A stretch of DNA of 64,000 nt, from positions 1 to 64,000 of the forward strand of contig PDZX01000018.1 in NCBI GenBank assembly GCA_002753185.1, given 5' to 3'. Within the stretch, counting starts at the first letter, position 1, and each line of letters opens with the position of its first letter. Positions 35,708 to 44,888 of the stretch are shown here, piece after piece. Under the pieces are notes generated by a model that ran no database searches, was not told the origin of the DNA, and was given only the letters and a program-made list of their open reading frames with translations. Source of the stretch: Magnetococcales bacterium WMHbin3 (GTDB lineage Bacteria; Pseudomonadota; Magnetococcia; Magnetococcales; Magnetaquicoccaceae). A program made the position numbers and the translations under genes.

Positions 35708-38189
35708 GAACGTAACCCTGACCATCGCCATCCAAGGCATCAAAGGCGCCTGGCGCGACTGCGCCTTCTTCTCCCTGGCGCTCTTCCTGGCCGTCGCGGC
35801 CATGACCGGCCTGATCGCCACCGGCAATACCCTCACCCGCGTCATCGACCGCGATGCCCGCGCCATGCTCGGCGCGGACCTCCGCCTGGAGTCCGCCTCC
35901 CCGTTCGACACCTTCATCGATACCCACCTGCGCGCCCCAGGCCGAACCGTGGCCGTCAACCTGGAATTCTCCGCCATGATCCACGTCCCAGGATCCAACC
36001 GCGCCGTCCTCGCCGAAATCCTCGCCGCCGATCCCCAACACCCCCTGCGCGGCTCCGTGGAACTGCGCTCCGGACAACCCCTCCAAACCGCCCTGAACCA
36101 ACACGGCGCCGTGGCCGAAATCGCCCTGGCCAGCCGACTCGACCTCCGCACAGGCGACGCCTTCCGACTGGGCGAGGCCGAATTCCACCTGACCGACCTG
36201 CTGCAACACGAACCCGACCGCATCCTCCGCTTCTTCCGCTGGGGACCCCGCCTCGTCATCCCGAAAAACCGCGCCGCCGCTACCGGCCTGCTCACCTTCG
36301 GCAGCCGCGTCCAATACGTCGCCCTGGTCCGCCTGCGCCCCGACGAAACCCCGGACTCACTGGCCGCCCATCTGCGCCCCCTCACCGCCAACAACGCCAT
36401 CCGCGTCATGACCCCGGCCGAAAGCCAACCCTCGGCCCAACGCTTCATCCAACGCTTCTCGATCTTCCTCGGCGCCATCACCCTCCTCACCATCCTCGCC
36501 ACCGGCACCGCCATGGCCGGCGCCATGACCGCCCACGCCAGGGAACAACGCTCCCACATCGCCATCCTGAAACTCCTGGGCGCCAGCCACGCCCAGATCA
36601 CCCGCATCTTCCTGACGCGCATCCTCCTCATCGCCCTGCCCGCCATCCTGGCCGGAACCGCCATCGGCCTGCTCGCCCCCTACCCCATCACGGGCTGGCA
36701 GGACGGACCCCGGCTCGACCTGGGCAGCGCCTGGCAAGGCGCCCTGCTCGGTGCCGCCGCCGCCCTTTTCTTCTCCCTCGGACCACTCCGGAGCACCCGC
36801 TCCGTCTCCCCGGCCTCCCTGCTGCGCAATGTCCATTGGCGCGGAGGCCTGGAACTCCTCCCCTGGCCCTGGCGCTGGGGTATGCCTTTGCTCGGCGCCT
36901 GCGGCTGCGCCCTCTTCCTCGCCTGGCGCAACGGCTGGCCCGCCCTCCGCCTGTTCGCCGCAGAACTGGTCGCCACCCCTCTCCTCCTCGGCCTGGTCAC
37001 GACCTGCGGACTCCTCCTCCTGCGCCGCTGGAACCCCGCCACGCTTCCCCAACGCATGGCCATCCGCAACCTCACCGCCTCCCGCAACGGCACCGCGAGC
37101 GCCATCGTCACTGTGGCCATCGGCCTGGGCGCGCTATGCGCCATCCTCTTCCTGGAACGCAATCTCGACTGGCAACTCGTCTCACGCCTGCCCAAACGCA
37201 CCCCGAGTTTCTTCCTGATCGACCTGCTCCCCGATCAACTCCCCCTCGCCCGGCAATTGGCCGCCCCCTTCCTCGACCACCCGAACGACTGGCGCGCCAC
37301 CCCGGTGGTACGCGGCCGCATCCGCTCCCTCAACGGCCAACCCGTCACCCCGGACAGCATCGCCGACCACCCCAACGCCTGGCGCTTCACCAGGGATTAC
37401 GTCCTCACCTGGTCTGCGGAACTCCCACCCGGCAACCGCATCCTGGCCGGCCGGTGGTGGTCCGATCCCCTCGCCCACGAGGCCAGCCTGGAAACCGAAA
37501 TGGCCCGCTCCCTTGGCCTGGGCATCGGCGACACGATCGGTTTCGACATCATGGGCATCGAGGTCACCGCGCGCGTCACCACCCTCCGCGAGGTCCACTG
37601 GTCCGACATGGGCATCAATTTTTTCGTGGTTTTCTCCCCGGAGGTCCTGCGCGACGCCCCGCACACCCTGCTCGGCTCCGTGGCCCTCCCCAGGGAACGG
37701 GAGGAGGCCCTGCGCTCGACCCTGACCCAACGCTTCCACAACCTCTCCCTGGTGGCGGTGCGCGATGTCATGGAGGCGGCGGCCAACATGCTGGAACGGT
37801 TGATCCTCTCGGTACGTCTCGCGGGGGGAATGGCGGCGGTGGCGGGCTTGACCGCCCTGGGCGTCAGCGTGGCCGTCACCCGCCGCCGCCGCGCCAGGGA
37901 AGCGGCGCTCCACCGGCTGCTGGGGGCCACGCCGCGCGCACTGCTCCAAAGCGCGGCATGGGAATTTCTGTTCATCGGGGGAATCGCGGCACTGGCCGGA
38001 GTGGCGCTCGGTCAGGCCGTCACCGCCGGCGTGACCGGCATCCTGTTCAACGACACTTGGAATTGGCTCCCGGACTGGACCCTGGCCGCCCTGATCGCCG
38101 CCACCGCCGTCACCGCCTTCATCGGTTACGCGACGGCCCGCAACGACCTGCGGCGCCCGGTCATGGCCGCGCTCCGGGGACACGAATAG
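35708..38189 (+). CDS. FtsX-family ABC-type permease (YbbP-like)
   Basis: A large permease of about 827 residues. A first membrane helix ('FFSLALFLAVAAMTGLI') is followed by a periplasmic MacB/FtsX-type domain, a block of helices with the FtsX signature region ('REQRSHIAILKLLGASHAQI'), a second periplasmic domain, and a final helix block with 'LTALGVSVAVTRRRRAREA' and 'ALHRLLGATPRAL'. The layout is that of YbbP-type exporters, which act with a separate ATPase, but no ATPase gene is beside it. The start is unclear: GTG at 35708 sits near the first helix, ATG at 35643 is an alternative, and neither has a good ribosome site. It converges with cheD. Confidence 0.82.
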
Positions 38190-38199
38190 CCTGGCCGGA

Positions 38200-38673
38200 T
38201 CAGCTCGGCTGGGCCTTCTTCATCAGGATGGTCCCCTCCTGGGTGTTGAAGATGATCTTGCGACTGTAATCCCCGCCGATGTCCGAGGCCACGATCGGGA
38301 TCCCTTCCTTGGCCAGACAGTCCAGGGCGACCTCGATGTTGCGCTCCCCGACGTTGAGCAGACCCGATTCGCTCTTGATGACCGCCCCCCCCCCGAAGAC
38401 CTTGGCCACGATATTGCGTTTCATGCAACCCATCTCGTCCATCCGCTCGATCAGTTTCGTGATGGCGATGTTGCCGAATTTCGGCGACGGGAGTCCATCG
38501 CCGTTCCACAAGGGCAATTTGTAATGATTCATGCCCCCTTCCTTGCGAAAACGGTCCCACAGGCACACGGCGATGCAGGATCCCAGCACCGTGGTGATGA
38601 TGTATACCCCGTTTTGCGCGAACAAGGTCCCGGGCATCAAAAAGGGCTTGGAGGGGTCGGATCCGTTGCTCAT
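38200..38673 (-). CDS. cheD: CheD chemoreceptor glutamine deamidase
   Basis: A 157-residue CheD. The catalytic Cys is in 'TVLGSCIAVCLWD' (C33) and the His in 'MNHYKLPLW' (H50), with a threonine just upstream as in the family. 'NIAITKLIERM' and 'KVFGGGAVI' are also family features. It would deamidate receptor glutamines so that CheR can methylate them. The ATG at 38673 lies 4 bp after the stop of the kinase-like gene; longer starts would overlap that gene. Being paired with a kinase-like protein rather than with cheC is unusual. Confidence 0.92.
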   Translation of the reverse strand: MSNGSDPSKPFLMPGTLFAQNGVYIITTVLGSCIAVCLWDRFRKEGGMNHYKLPLWNGDGLPSPKFGNIAITKLIERMDEMGCMKRNIVAKVFGGGAVIKSESGLLNVGERNIEVALDCLAKEGIPIVASDIGGDYSRKIIFNTQEGTILMKKAQPS

Positions 38674-38677
38674 CGGT

Positions 38678-39616
38678 TCAGAAGGCCTCTCCTCCGTCGT
38701 CATCGCCGAACAGAAAATCGTTGCCATCCACGGAAAAGGCGTCCGCCTCGATATCGGCCTGCAATTCCGGCACCGAGATGGTAAAGGTCGCCCCCTTCTG
38801 ATCCTCGGAATTCACCGAGACGGTCCCCTGCATCAGGTCCAGCACCGCCTGCGTGATGGAAAGGCCCAATCCGTGCCCCTTGTGGCTCTTGCGTCTGCCC
38901 GACTCGCCCTGCATGAAGCGGTCGAACAGGCGATGGACATCCGCCATATCGACGCCGACGCCCGTGTCGGTGATCGACATGACCAGGACATCATCGGAGC
39001 GGTGGGTCGCGATCGTGATCCAGCCCCCTTCGTTGTTGAACTCGATGGCGTTGGAGATGAGGTTGGAGATCACCAGTCCGATCTTTTCCGCGTCGGTCTT
39101 GAACAGGAAACGTTGATCCTCGTCGCCGCTCAGGTCGAATTCGATGGTGAGTTTCTTGTCGTTGATCTGGTGTTGGAACGACTCGACGGTGCTGTGAATC
39201 AGGCCGTTGATATCCAGCATGGAGACATGGATGATGGCGTCTCCGGCTTCCAGTTCTGCGGCCGCGAAGATGTTGCGGAGTTGGAAATCCAGACTGAACG
39301 CCTCGGCATGGATCATCGATGCCACGTTGTTCACCATGTCCGGATCCATGATGCTAGACATTAATTGTTGAGACAACCCTAAAATACAAGATAAAGGATT
39401 ATTAATTTCATTTTTCATATGGGAGACGAAATTGCTCTTCACCTCCTCTGACAACTTAAGTTTTTCATTGACATCTTCCAGCTTTTTACTGATCATCTTG
39501 ACATCATACAGCGCCTGCTTGGTTTGGTCGAACCGTTTCTTCAACTCGACGATGAGTTCATCGTCGCTCAGAATATCCATGATGGAGGTCTCCGACAGGT
39601 TTTTTGTTGAACCCAT
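38678..39616 (-). CDS. Histidine-kinase-like protein lacking the phospho-acceptor histidine
   Basis: A 312-residue soluble protein: coiled coil (about 20-60), HisKA-like helices (about 58-125) and a complete HATPase (about 160-285; N-box 'ISNLISNAIEFN', 'DTGVGVD', 'GHGLGLSI'). The H-box reads 'SHMKNEINNPLS', with Asn at the position of the invariant His before Glu (N69), so autophosphorylation there is impossible while ATP binding looks intact. It may act as an ATP-dependent scaffold or dimer partner. The start at 39616 has a weak ribosome site; the ATG at 39580 with GGAG upstream is a good alternative. It is coupled to cheD. Confidence 0.85.
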   Translation of the reverse strand: MGSTKNLSETSIMDILSDDELIVELKKRFDQTKQALYDVKMISKKLEDVNEKLKLSEEVKSNFVSHMKNEINNPLSCILGLSQQLMSSIMDPDMVNNVASMIHAEAFSLDFQLRNIFAAAELEAGDAIIHVSMLDINGLIHSTVESFQHQINDKKLTIEFDLSGDEDQRFLFKTDAEKIGLVISNLISNAIEFNNEGGWITIATHRSDDVLVMSITDTGVGVDMADVHRLFDRFMQGESGRRKSHKGHGLGLSITQAVLDLMQGTVSVNSEDQKGATFTISVPELQADIEADAFSVDGNDFLFGDDDGGEAF

Positions 39617-39732
39617 TAAAGGGAACCCATCCTACATCAAAAAAACGGATCGTACCAGGGACGGCATGATCACCCAAGCAACGGAAATGACGGAATGCCA
39701 CATCCATTAATGTCGGGAATAGGGGGAGCAAC

Positions 39733-40218
39733 ATGTTTCGCAAAATCGTCTCTGGAGGACAGACAGGCGTGGATCGTGCGGCGTTGGACTTCGCCCAGGC
39801 GCACAACCTCCCGGCGGGTGGCTGGTGTCCCAAGGGCCGCCGCGCCGACGACGGCGCCATCCCCGCCGGTTACCCCCTGCGCGAGACCTCCACGTCGGAT
39901 TATCGCCAGCGCACATTGAAAAATGTCCTGGAAAGCGATGGCACGCTGATCCTCCATCACGGCACGTTGCATGGCGGCACGCTGTTGACCCTGCGGATGG
40001 CGCGCAGTCTGAACAAGCCGCATCGCGCCTTCAATCTGCGCGGCAACGTGGATCTGAGCGCCGTGCGCGATTGGCTGGAGCAGAGCCGAATCGACACCCT
40101 CAACGTGGCGGGTCCGCGCGAGCGCGGCTTTCCGGGCATTCATGACCACGCCAAGGAGTTCCTGGCGGCGCTCTTCCGTGGGGAAGTGGTCTGGATGCGA
40201 CCCGTGACCGACGCCTGA
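39733..40218 (+). CDS. Putative molybdenum-cofactor carrier protein (LOG-like Rossmann fold)
   Basis: A 161-residue protein matching the 'putative molybdenum carrier' family by its opening 'KIVSGGQTGVDRAALDFA' and by 'GGWCPKGRRADDG'. 'LNVAGPRERGFPGIH' near the end is also typical. The fold is shared with lysine-decarboxylase-like nucleotide-binding proteins, and the true role of most members is untested. The ATG has GGGGGAG upstream. It sits between the cheD pair and the Septu-like operon with 115 and 158 bp gaps, so it is probably transcribed alone. Confidence 0.82.
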   Translation: MFRKIVSGGQTGVDRAALDFAQAHNLPAGGWCPKGRRADDGAIPAGYPLRETSTSDYRQRTLKNVLESDGTLILHHGTLHGGTLLTLRMARSLNKPHRAFNLRGNVDLSAVRDWLEQSRIDTLNVAGPRERGFPGIHDHAKEFLAALFRGEVVWMRPVTDA

Positions 40219-40376
40219 GCGGAAGCTGGATTTTCTCCAAAAAGCCCGTGATCGAGGATGTCATTTCGGAAGGGCCGTGGTATCGTTATGAAAAAATGAA
40301 ACGAGCGGGAGCAGGGCGAAAATGACCACCGGCGGATTGGATCTTGCGCATAAACACGGCATGACTGGAGGTCATC

Positions 40377-41708
40377 ATGAGAATTGACCGTCTGACGTTG
40401 CGGAATTTCAAGGGGTTCGACTCCAGGGAGTTTCAATTCCATCCCGAATTCAACCTGATCGTTGGCAGAAATGGCACGGGAAAGACCAGCATCCTCGACG
40501 CCCTGAGCGTGGCGACCGGCAGTTGGTTTCTTGGGGTTCGAGACGTGCTCGCACGGCATATCCGGGCCAACGAAGTGCTCCTCAAACGCCACGAATACAA
40601 AAATACCACCGAAAATGAACAAGACGATTCCAGCATCATCCTATGGGAGTCGTGTTTCCCCTGTGAGATCACCGCGCATGGCAGGGTACAGGAACGGGAT
40701 ATCACCTGGAGCCGTTCGTTGAACTCATCGCGAGGTCGCACCACGCATGGCAATGCGTCGAAGATCAAGGAGCTTGCGTTTCGCTCCGATCAGGCCATTC
40801 GCAATGGCGAGGAGATCCGGTTGCCGCTGATTTCCTATTACGGTACCGGCAGGCTTTGGCCGGAGTCTCGCGAGGCTTATACCGTTTCGGATCCCACAAA
40901 GGTTGCCAGCAAGGAGGAGCTATCCCGTCTTGCCGGGTACTGGGGCAGCACCGATCCCCGGATTTCCGCCAGTCAACTCACCCGCTGGATCGCACAGCAA
41001 TCATGGATCACCTTTCAACAGTACAATCGTGTCCCCCCCATTTTCCTCGCTATCCGTCACGCATTGATCTCTTGTATCGAAAATGCCACCAGTATCGAGT
41101 TCGACGCCAAACTGGGGGAAGTCGTTGTTGAAATTGACGGGGTTTTCCAGCCATTCACAAATTTGAGCGATGGCCAACGCAGCATGCTCGCCATGGTGGG
41201 GGACATCGCCCAAAAAGCCGCCAAACTCAATCCCCACCTTGGCGGCAGGGTTCTCCGGGAAACGCTTGGCGTGGTGTTGATCGATGAACTCGATCTGCAT
41301 TTGCACCCGCGCTGGCAACGGCGCGTCATCGACGATTTGCGCCGGACTTTTCCAAAAATCCAGTTCATTTGCACGACCCATTCCCCATTCCTGATTCAGT
41401 CACTCCGTAGCGGGGAAGAACTGATCATGCTGGATGGTCAGCCCACCGCCGATTTGTGGAATATGTCGCTGGAGGAAATCGCCACGGGTATCCAGCGAGT
41501 GCCTGACCTGCGGGCGAGTCAACGCTATGCCGAAATGAAAGGGGTGGCAAAAGCGTATCTCGAACGCCTCGAAGAAGGCCCCAAAGCACCAGAACAGGAA
41601 CTCGCGGATTTCAAGCAGCGGTTGGCGGAGTCGATTGCTCCCTATGCGGACAATCCAGCATTTCAGGCATTTCTTGAAATGAAGCGCGTGGTTAAGCTTG
41701 GAGAATAG
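40377..41708 (+). CDS. AAA-family ATPase of a Septu-like defence pair (PtuA-like)
   Basis: A 443-residue ABC/SMC-like ATPase: Walker A 'GRNGTGKTS' at 30-38, signature 'NLSDGQRSMLAM', Walker B 'VVLIDELDLHLHPRWQ' near 300, and H-loop 'CTTHSPFLIQS'. Lengths and motifs fit the AAA_21/PtuA group rather than a transporter, as there is no membrane partner. The next gene, 3 bp downstream, encodes an HNH nuclease, which is the Septu (PtuAB) arrangement; the same pair also serves as a retron effector, but no reverse transcriptase is present. GGAGG lies just before the ATG. Confidence 0.85.
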   Translation: MRIDRLTLRNFKGFDSREFQFHPEFNLIVGRNGTGKTSILDALSVATGSWFLGVRDVLARHIRANEVLLKRHEYKNTTENEQDDSSIILWESCFPCEITAHGRVQERDITWSRSLNSSRGRTTHGNASKIKELAFRSDQAIRNGEEIRLPLISYYGTGRLWPESREAYTVSDPTKVASKEELSRLAGYWGSTDPRISASQLTRWIAQQSWITFQQYNRVPPIFLAIRHALISCIENATSIEFDAKLGEVVVEIDGVFQPFTNLSDGQRSMLAMVGDIAQKAAKLNPHLGGRVLRETLGVVLIDELDLHLHPRWQRRVIDDLRRTFPKIQFICTTHSPFLIQSLRSGEELIMLDGQPTADLWNMSLEEIATGIQRVPDLRASQRYAEMKGVAKAYLERLEEGPKAPEQELADFKQRLAESIAPYADNPAFQAFLEMKRVVKLGE

Positions 41709-41711
41709 ATC

Positions 41712-42446
41712 ATGAGGCCAATCCAACGAGGTCCATCGCCACGACCGCATGATTATGAAAATTATCAAGACGCCAAGCCCGATCTCGTGTCTCGGCTAGG
41801 CCCCTATTGCAGCTTCTGCGAAAGGCCGGTTGTCACCCTGTTGGCCGTTGAACATGTTCAACCAAAAGATCTGCCGGCATATGCCACCCTGATCGGTCGC
41901 TGGAATAATTTCCTCCTCGCCTGCGTCAACTGCAATTCAATAAAAGGAATCAAGAATGTTGTCCCGTCAGCCATTCTTTTGCCGGATAGGGATAACACCT
42001 TTGCCGCCTTTGCATACCTTCCGAATGGCACAATCGCACCCTCCGACCTGGCGATTGACAGCGGCCTCCAGACGATCGCCAATCGGACGCTTGCCTTGAC
42101 GGGCCTGGACAAGGCGGCTCTGAGCACCCCGGACGAAAACGGCAGGCAAGTGGCCTTGGATCGCGTATCACAAAGGATGGAGGCTTGGCTTACCGCTGCG
42201 GAGGCCAATAACGATATTCAGTACTCGCCGGATAATGCCAAGCTTCAAGATTACGTTGTTAAACTTGCTGTGGAAAAAGGATTTTTCAGTATTTGGATGA
42301 CGGTGTTCGCAGGCGACCCAAACATGCTTGGTCGTTTCGTGAAGGCGTTCCATGGCACGAGCGGGAGCGGGTGTTTCAACGCCAATGGCGGCAATGTCAC
42401 GCCCGCACCCAATCCCGACGGACTGCCCAACGGAGGAAAAATCTGA
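41712..42446 (+). CDS. HNH endonuclease of a Septu-like defence pair (PtuB-like)
   Basis: A 244-residue protein with an N-terminal HNH domain: zinc cysteines in 'YCSFCERP' (33, 36) and 'CVNCN' (71, 74), the catalytic His in 'VEHVQPK' (48) and the Asn in 'RWNNFLLAC'. The rest is helical and ends in a Gly/Asn-rich tail. Together with the ATPase it should cut nucleic acid when phage infection triggers the complex. It is 3 bp downstream of the ATPase gene and surely co-transcribed. Confidence 0.85.
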   Translation: MRPIQRGPSPRPHDYENYQDAKPDLVSRLGPYCSFCERPVVTLLAVEHVQPKDLPAYATLIGRWNNFLLACVNCNSIKGIKNVVPSAILLPDRDNTFAAFAYLPNGTIAPSDLAIDSGLQTIANRTLALTGLDKAALSTPDENGRQVALDRVSQRMEAWLTAAEANNDIQYSPDNAKLQDYVVKLAVEKGFFSIWMTVFAGDPNMLGRFVKAFHGTSGSGCFNANGGNVTPAPNPDGLPNGGKI

Positions 42447-42522
42447 AACGAACATCCGAACGCCGCTTGCGAATCCGCCATCGAATTGGTCTTATCTTCT
42501 GAATGATTTTTGACCAAGATCC

Positions 42523-42957
42523 TTAATGCAACACCGACGGATTGCCCTGATGCAGGGTGGGTTGACCGTTGGTGGCCACCAGCGTGGTGAAACGGTAATA
42601 GTTGACCCGGCGCGGGTCGGAGTAGTCCACCATGCTCAACATCCCCTGCCCCAGATCCTCGACGAAAAACAGCACGATGATCTTGTTCGGCACCTCGCAC
42701 ACGCCGTGAATCAGCCTCGGGGCCAGCGGGGATTGCCGGAACATGCAGCGCTCCGCACTCAACTCGTATTTGAAATGCTTGATCGAAATGACCTTGATCA
42801 CCTCGAAAAGCCTCTCATTGACGATCTCTTGCGAAGACTTCATAAAATTCAAGTTCTCGCCGAAGTTACTCATGAAGTACTCGAACGGATCGGCGATATC
42901 GCTGGCAGTTTGCAGCAGATTCTTCAATGCCCCGAACTTTTCCGCAAGATTATCCAT
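42523..42957 (-). CDS. Conserved-looking protein of unknown function
   Basis: A 144-residue soluble protein: helical first third ('LKNLLQTASDIADPFEYFM'), then alternating strands ('NKIIVLFFVEDLGQGMLSM') and an end rich in polar residues. I do not recognise it. The start at 42957 has GGGAG ten bases upstream; an ATG nine bases earlier is too close to that site. It is the last gene of the minus-strand series that begins with the ABC ATPase at 47974, 24 bp after the 193-residue gene. Confidence 0.65.
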   Translation of the reverse strand: MDNLAEKFGALKNLLQTASDIADPFEYFMSNFGENLNFMKSSQEIVNERLFEVIKVISIKHFKYELSAERCMFRQSPLAPRLIHGVCEVPNKIIVLFFVEDLGQGMLSMVDYSDPRRVNYYRFTTLVATNGQPTLHQGNPSVLH

Positions 42958-42981
42958 GGCGCGCATCTCCCAAATTCATCG

Positions 42982-43563
42982 TCACTCCTCCAGCGCGTGC
43001 GGCAGGGTTTCGAACAGACGGAAAAAACGATCCAGGAACAGATCCCGAACCTCCTCAACACTCATGGCATAACCAACCCGAATGGCATCCAGCGCCTCCT
43101 GGCGGCGATGAAACTCCTCGGTGGTGATGCGGCCCGCCGCCCATTCGGCCTGATCGGACGCATGCATGGCCTTGAGACGTGCGAAAACCGCCCCATTGGG
43201 TCGAGGAACGGCCCAAAACTCCTCCAGGGCATGAAAAATGGTCTGATAAGCCTCCCGTGGCACCACCTGAGGGGGAGGAGGGGGGGTGAGACGCAATACG
43301 AGCGCCTCCTCCGACACCTGATGCCTCTTGCGCACCCCATGCAGCATGGCCTGCTCCATGGGGACCCAGGTTTCCGGGAAGGTGGTGGCATAACGACGCA
43401 TGGCAAAAGGAGAGATGCGCGTCTTCTCCTTGCGCACCCCATGGTGCATATAATCCACCATGGCAATCCAGGCTTCCTGTTTGGGATGTTTCTTCACGTT
43501 GGCATGCTCCTGGGCGCTGGGACGATCCGATGCACTCTTTTCGTCCACCAACGCCGGAAACAT
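42982..43563 (-). CDS. Unknown protein with a duplicated HGVRK motif
   Basis: A 193-residue soluble protein. Two tandem segments are alike: 'MVDYMHHGVRKEKTRISPFA' and 'MEQAMLHGVRKRHQVSEEAL', about 32 residues apart, each probably a helix-loop-helix. A Pro-rich linker ('TPPPPPQVV') separates them from a helical C-terminal half. No known family comes to mind. The ATG at 43563 lacks a clear ribosome site; a TTG six bases earlier is in frame. It follows the DUF4340 gene after 37 bp, so it may belong to that operon. Confidence 0.65.
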   Translation of the reverse strand: MFPALVDEKSASDRPSAQEHANVKKHPKQEAWIAMVDYMHHGVRKEKTRISPFAMRRYATTFPETWVPMEQAMLHGVRKRHQVSEEALVLRLTPPPPPQVVPREAYQTIFHALEEFWAVPRPNGAVFARLKAMHASDQAEWAAGRITTEEFHRRQEALDAIRVGYAMSVEEVRDLFLDRFFRLFETLPHALEE

Positions 43564-43600
43564 GAGCAAAGCCGAAAAAAAAATTTCCCCGCCGGGTGGC

Positions 43601-44887
43601 TCAGGAACCGCTCGCCGGGGATTTGTCGGAGGCGAACAGGGCCTCCACGGCCTTTTGCGCGCTTTCGAGTTGCATGGGGGTCAACTCCAGGGCCACCGGG
43701 CGTCCCGGCGGTTCCAGGAAGGCGGTTTTGCCCTCCTTGCGCAACGTGAACACCAGCGCCTTCTCGCCCGTGCCGACGGTGATCCGCAGCCAGGGTTCGC
43801 CAGGAGCGGCGCGCGGCGCGCCCCGCAGGGCGTCCTGAATCAGCAGCGCCTCCAGGTCGCCCCATTCGGCGCGAGGCCATTTCTTCTCCTTCTTTTCGGC
43901 GCTCAGGGAGGTCCCGTTGGTCTCCACCCGCAATTCGTTCGCCTCGGCGGCATCCAGTGGACGCAGGGCCACCAGATCCATGGGATCCTTCTCGAACTCC
44001 TCGGTCAGGTACTGGGGCAGCACCATGTAGTCGGCCTCCCCGGGCCGGGCCACCAGCAGATCCCTGGCGGAACGCCAGACGGTCAGGGTTTCCGGGTTGC
44101 CCTTGGCCGGAATCAGCTCCAGGGTCCACTCCCCTGCCCCGTCCGGCCGTTTCGGCACAAACGCCGTGCCGCGCGCGCCGGTCAGGGCGTAGACCCAGGC
44201 GCGTACCCGCTGGGCATGCGCCAGATCGGCCAGAGGTTTTTCCAAAAACCATTTTTCATCCGTGTCGCGCCGGACCCGTATCTCGCCCCCACCCTGCTGG
44301 CGGATGACCAGGCCGGTCATGTCGTGTCCCTCCACGGTGGCCAGGCGCTTGTCGCGCAGGGCATCCCCTTTTTGCAGCAGACCGGCGGCATCGCTCTCCC
44401 CGATCAGCACCACCGGGCCGGACTCGCCCAGGCCCAGATAGCGTTTCTTGCTCGCCGGGGCGGTGGCGCCCGCCGTCAACTGGACCACCTTGCCCCCCGG
44501 ATCCTTCACCGTCAGATGGCTGACCGGGGCGTGCAGGCCGTAGGGCGCGGGGTCCTCGATGACGTCGGCGGCCTTCTGGTCGTAGCTCTTGTCCAGCACG
44601 CCCAGCAGGTTCTTGACTGCGCTCTTGTCGGTGCGCAACGACGCCGGGGCGGTGATGCGCCATTCGCCGTCACTTTTGGTCAGGGTCAGCGGAGTGCCCT
44701 GCCCCTCCCGGAACTCCAGAGAAACCGCGCCATCCGCGCGGATGGCGCTCACGGCGCGGGAGTTCCGATCCGCCAGCGTGCGTTCCTCCTCGCGGGCGTC
44801 CAGATACCACAAGCTCCCGCCCGCCGCCAACGCGGCCAACGCCAACAAAAGATTGTTCCGCCACCCCCTGGCAACACCACCCGCCAT
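43601..44887 (-). CDS. DUF4340-family membrane-anchored protein
   Basis: A 428-residue protein with one N-terminal membrane helix (about 12-28) and a large periplasmic part of repeated DUF4340-type beta domains ('LTLTKSDGEWRITAPASLRT', 'RVRRDTDEKWFLEKPL'). DUF4340 proteins regularly follow GldG-like genes in ABC operons, as here, where it starts 1 bp after the gldG-like stop. Its job is unknown; a link between an ABC machine and the cell envelope is plausible. Confidence 0.85.
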   Translation of the reverse strand: MAGGVARGWRNNLLLALAALAAGGSLWYLDAREEERTLADRNSRAVSAIRADGAVSLEFREGQGTPLTLTKSDGEWRITAPASLRTDKSAVKNLLGVLDKSYDQKAADVIEDPAPYGLHAPVSHLTVKDPGGKVVQLTAGATAPASKKRYLGLGESGPVVLIGESDAAGLLQKGDALRDKRLATVEGHDMTGLVIRQQGGGEIRVRRDTDEKWFLEKPLADLAHAQRVRAWVYALTGARGTAFVPKRPDGAGEWTLELIPAKGNPETLTVWRSARDLLVARPGEADYMVLPQYLTEEFEKDPMDLVALRPLDAAEANELRVETNGTSLSAEKKEKKWPRAEWGDLEALLIQDALRGAPRAAPGEPWLRITVGTGEKALVFTLRKEGKTAFLEPPGRPVALELTPMQLESAQKAVEALFASDKSPASGS

Positions 44888-44888
44888 G

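Noticed and set aside
40219-42446. Retron with PtuAB effectors
   Set aside because: No reverse transcriptase gene or structured retron RNA region is visible beside the ATPase/HNH pair, so a stand-alone Septu-like system fits better.
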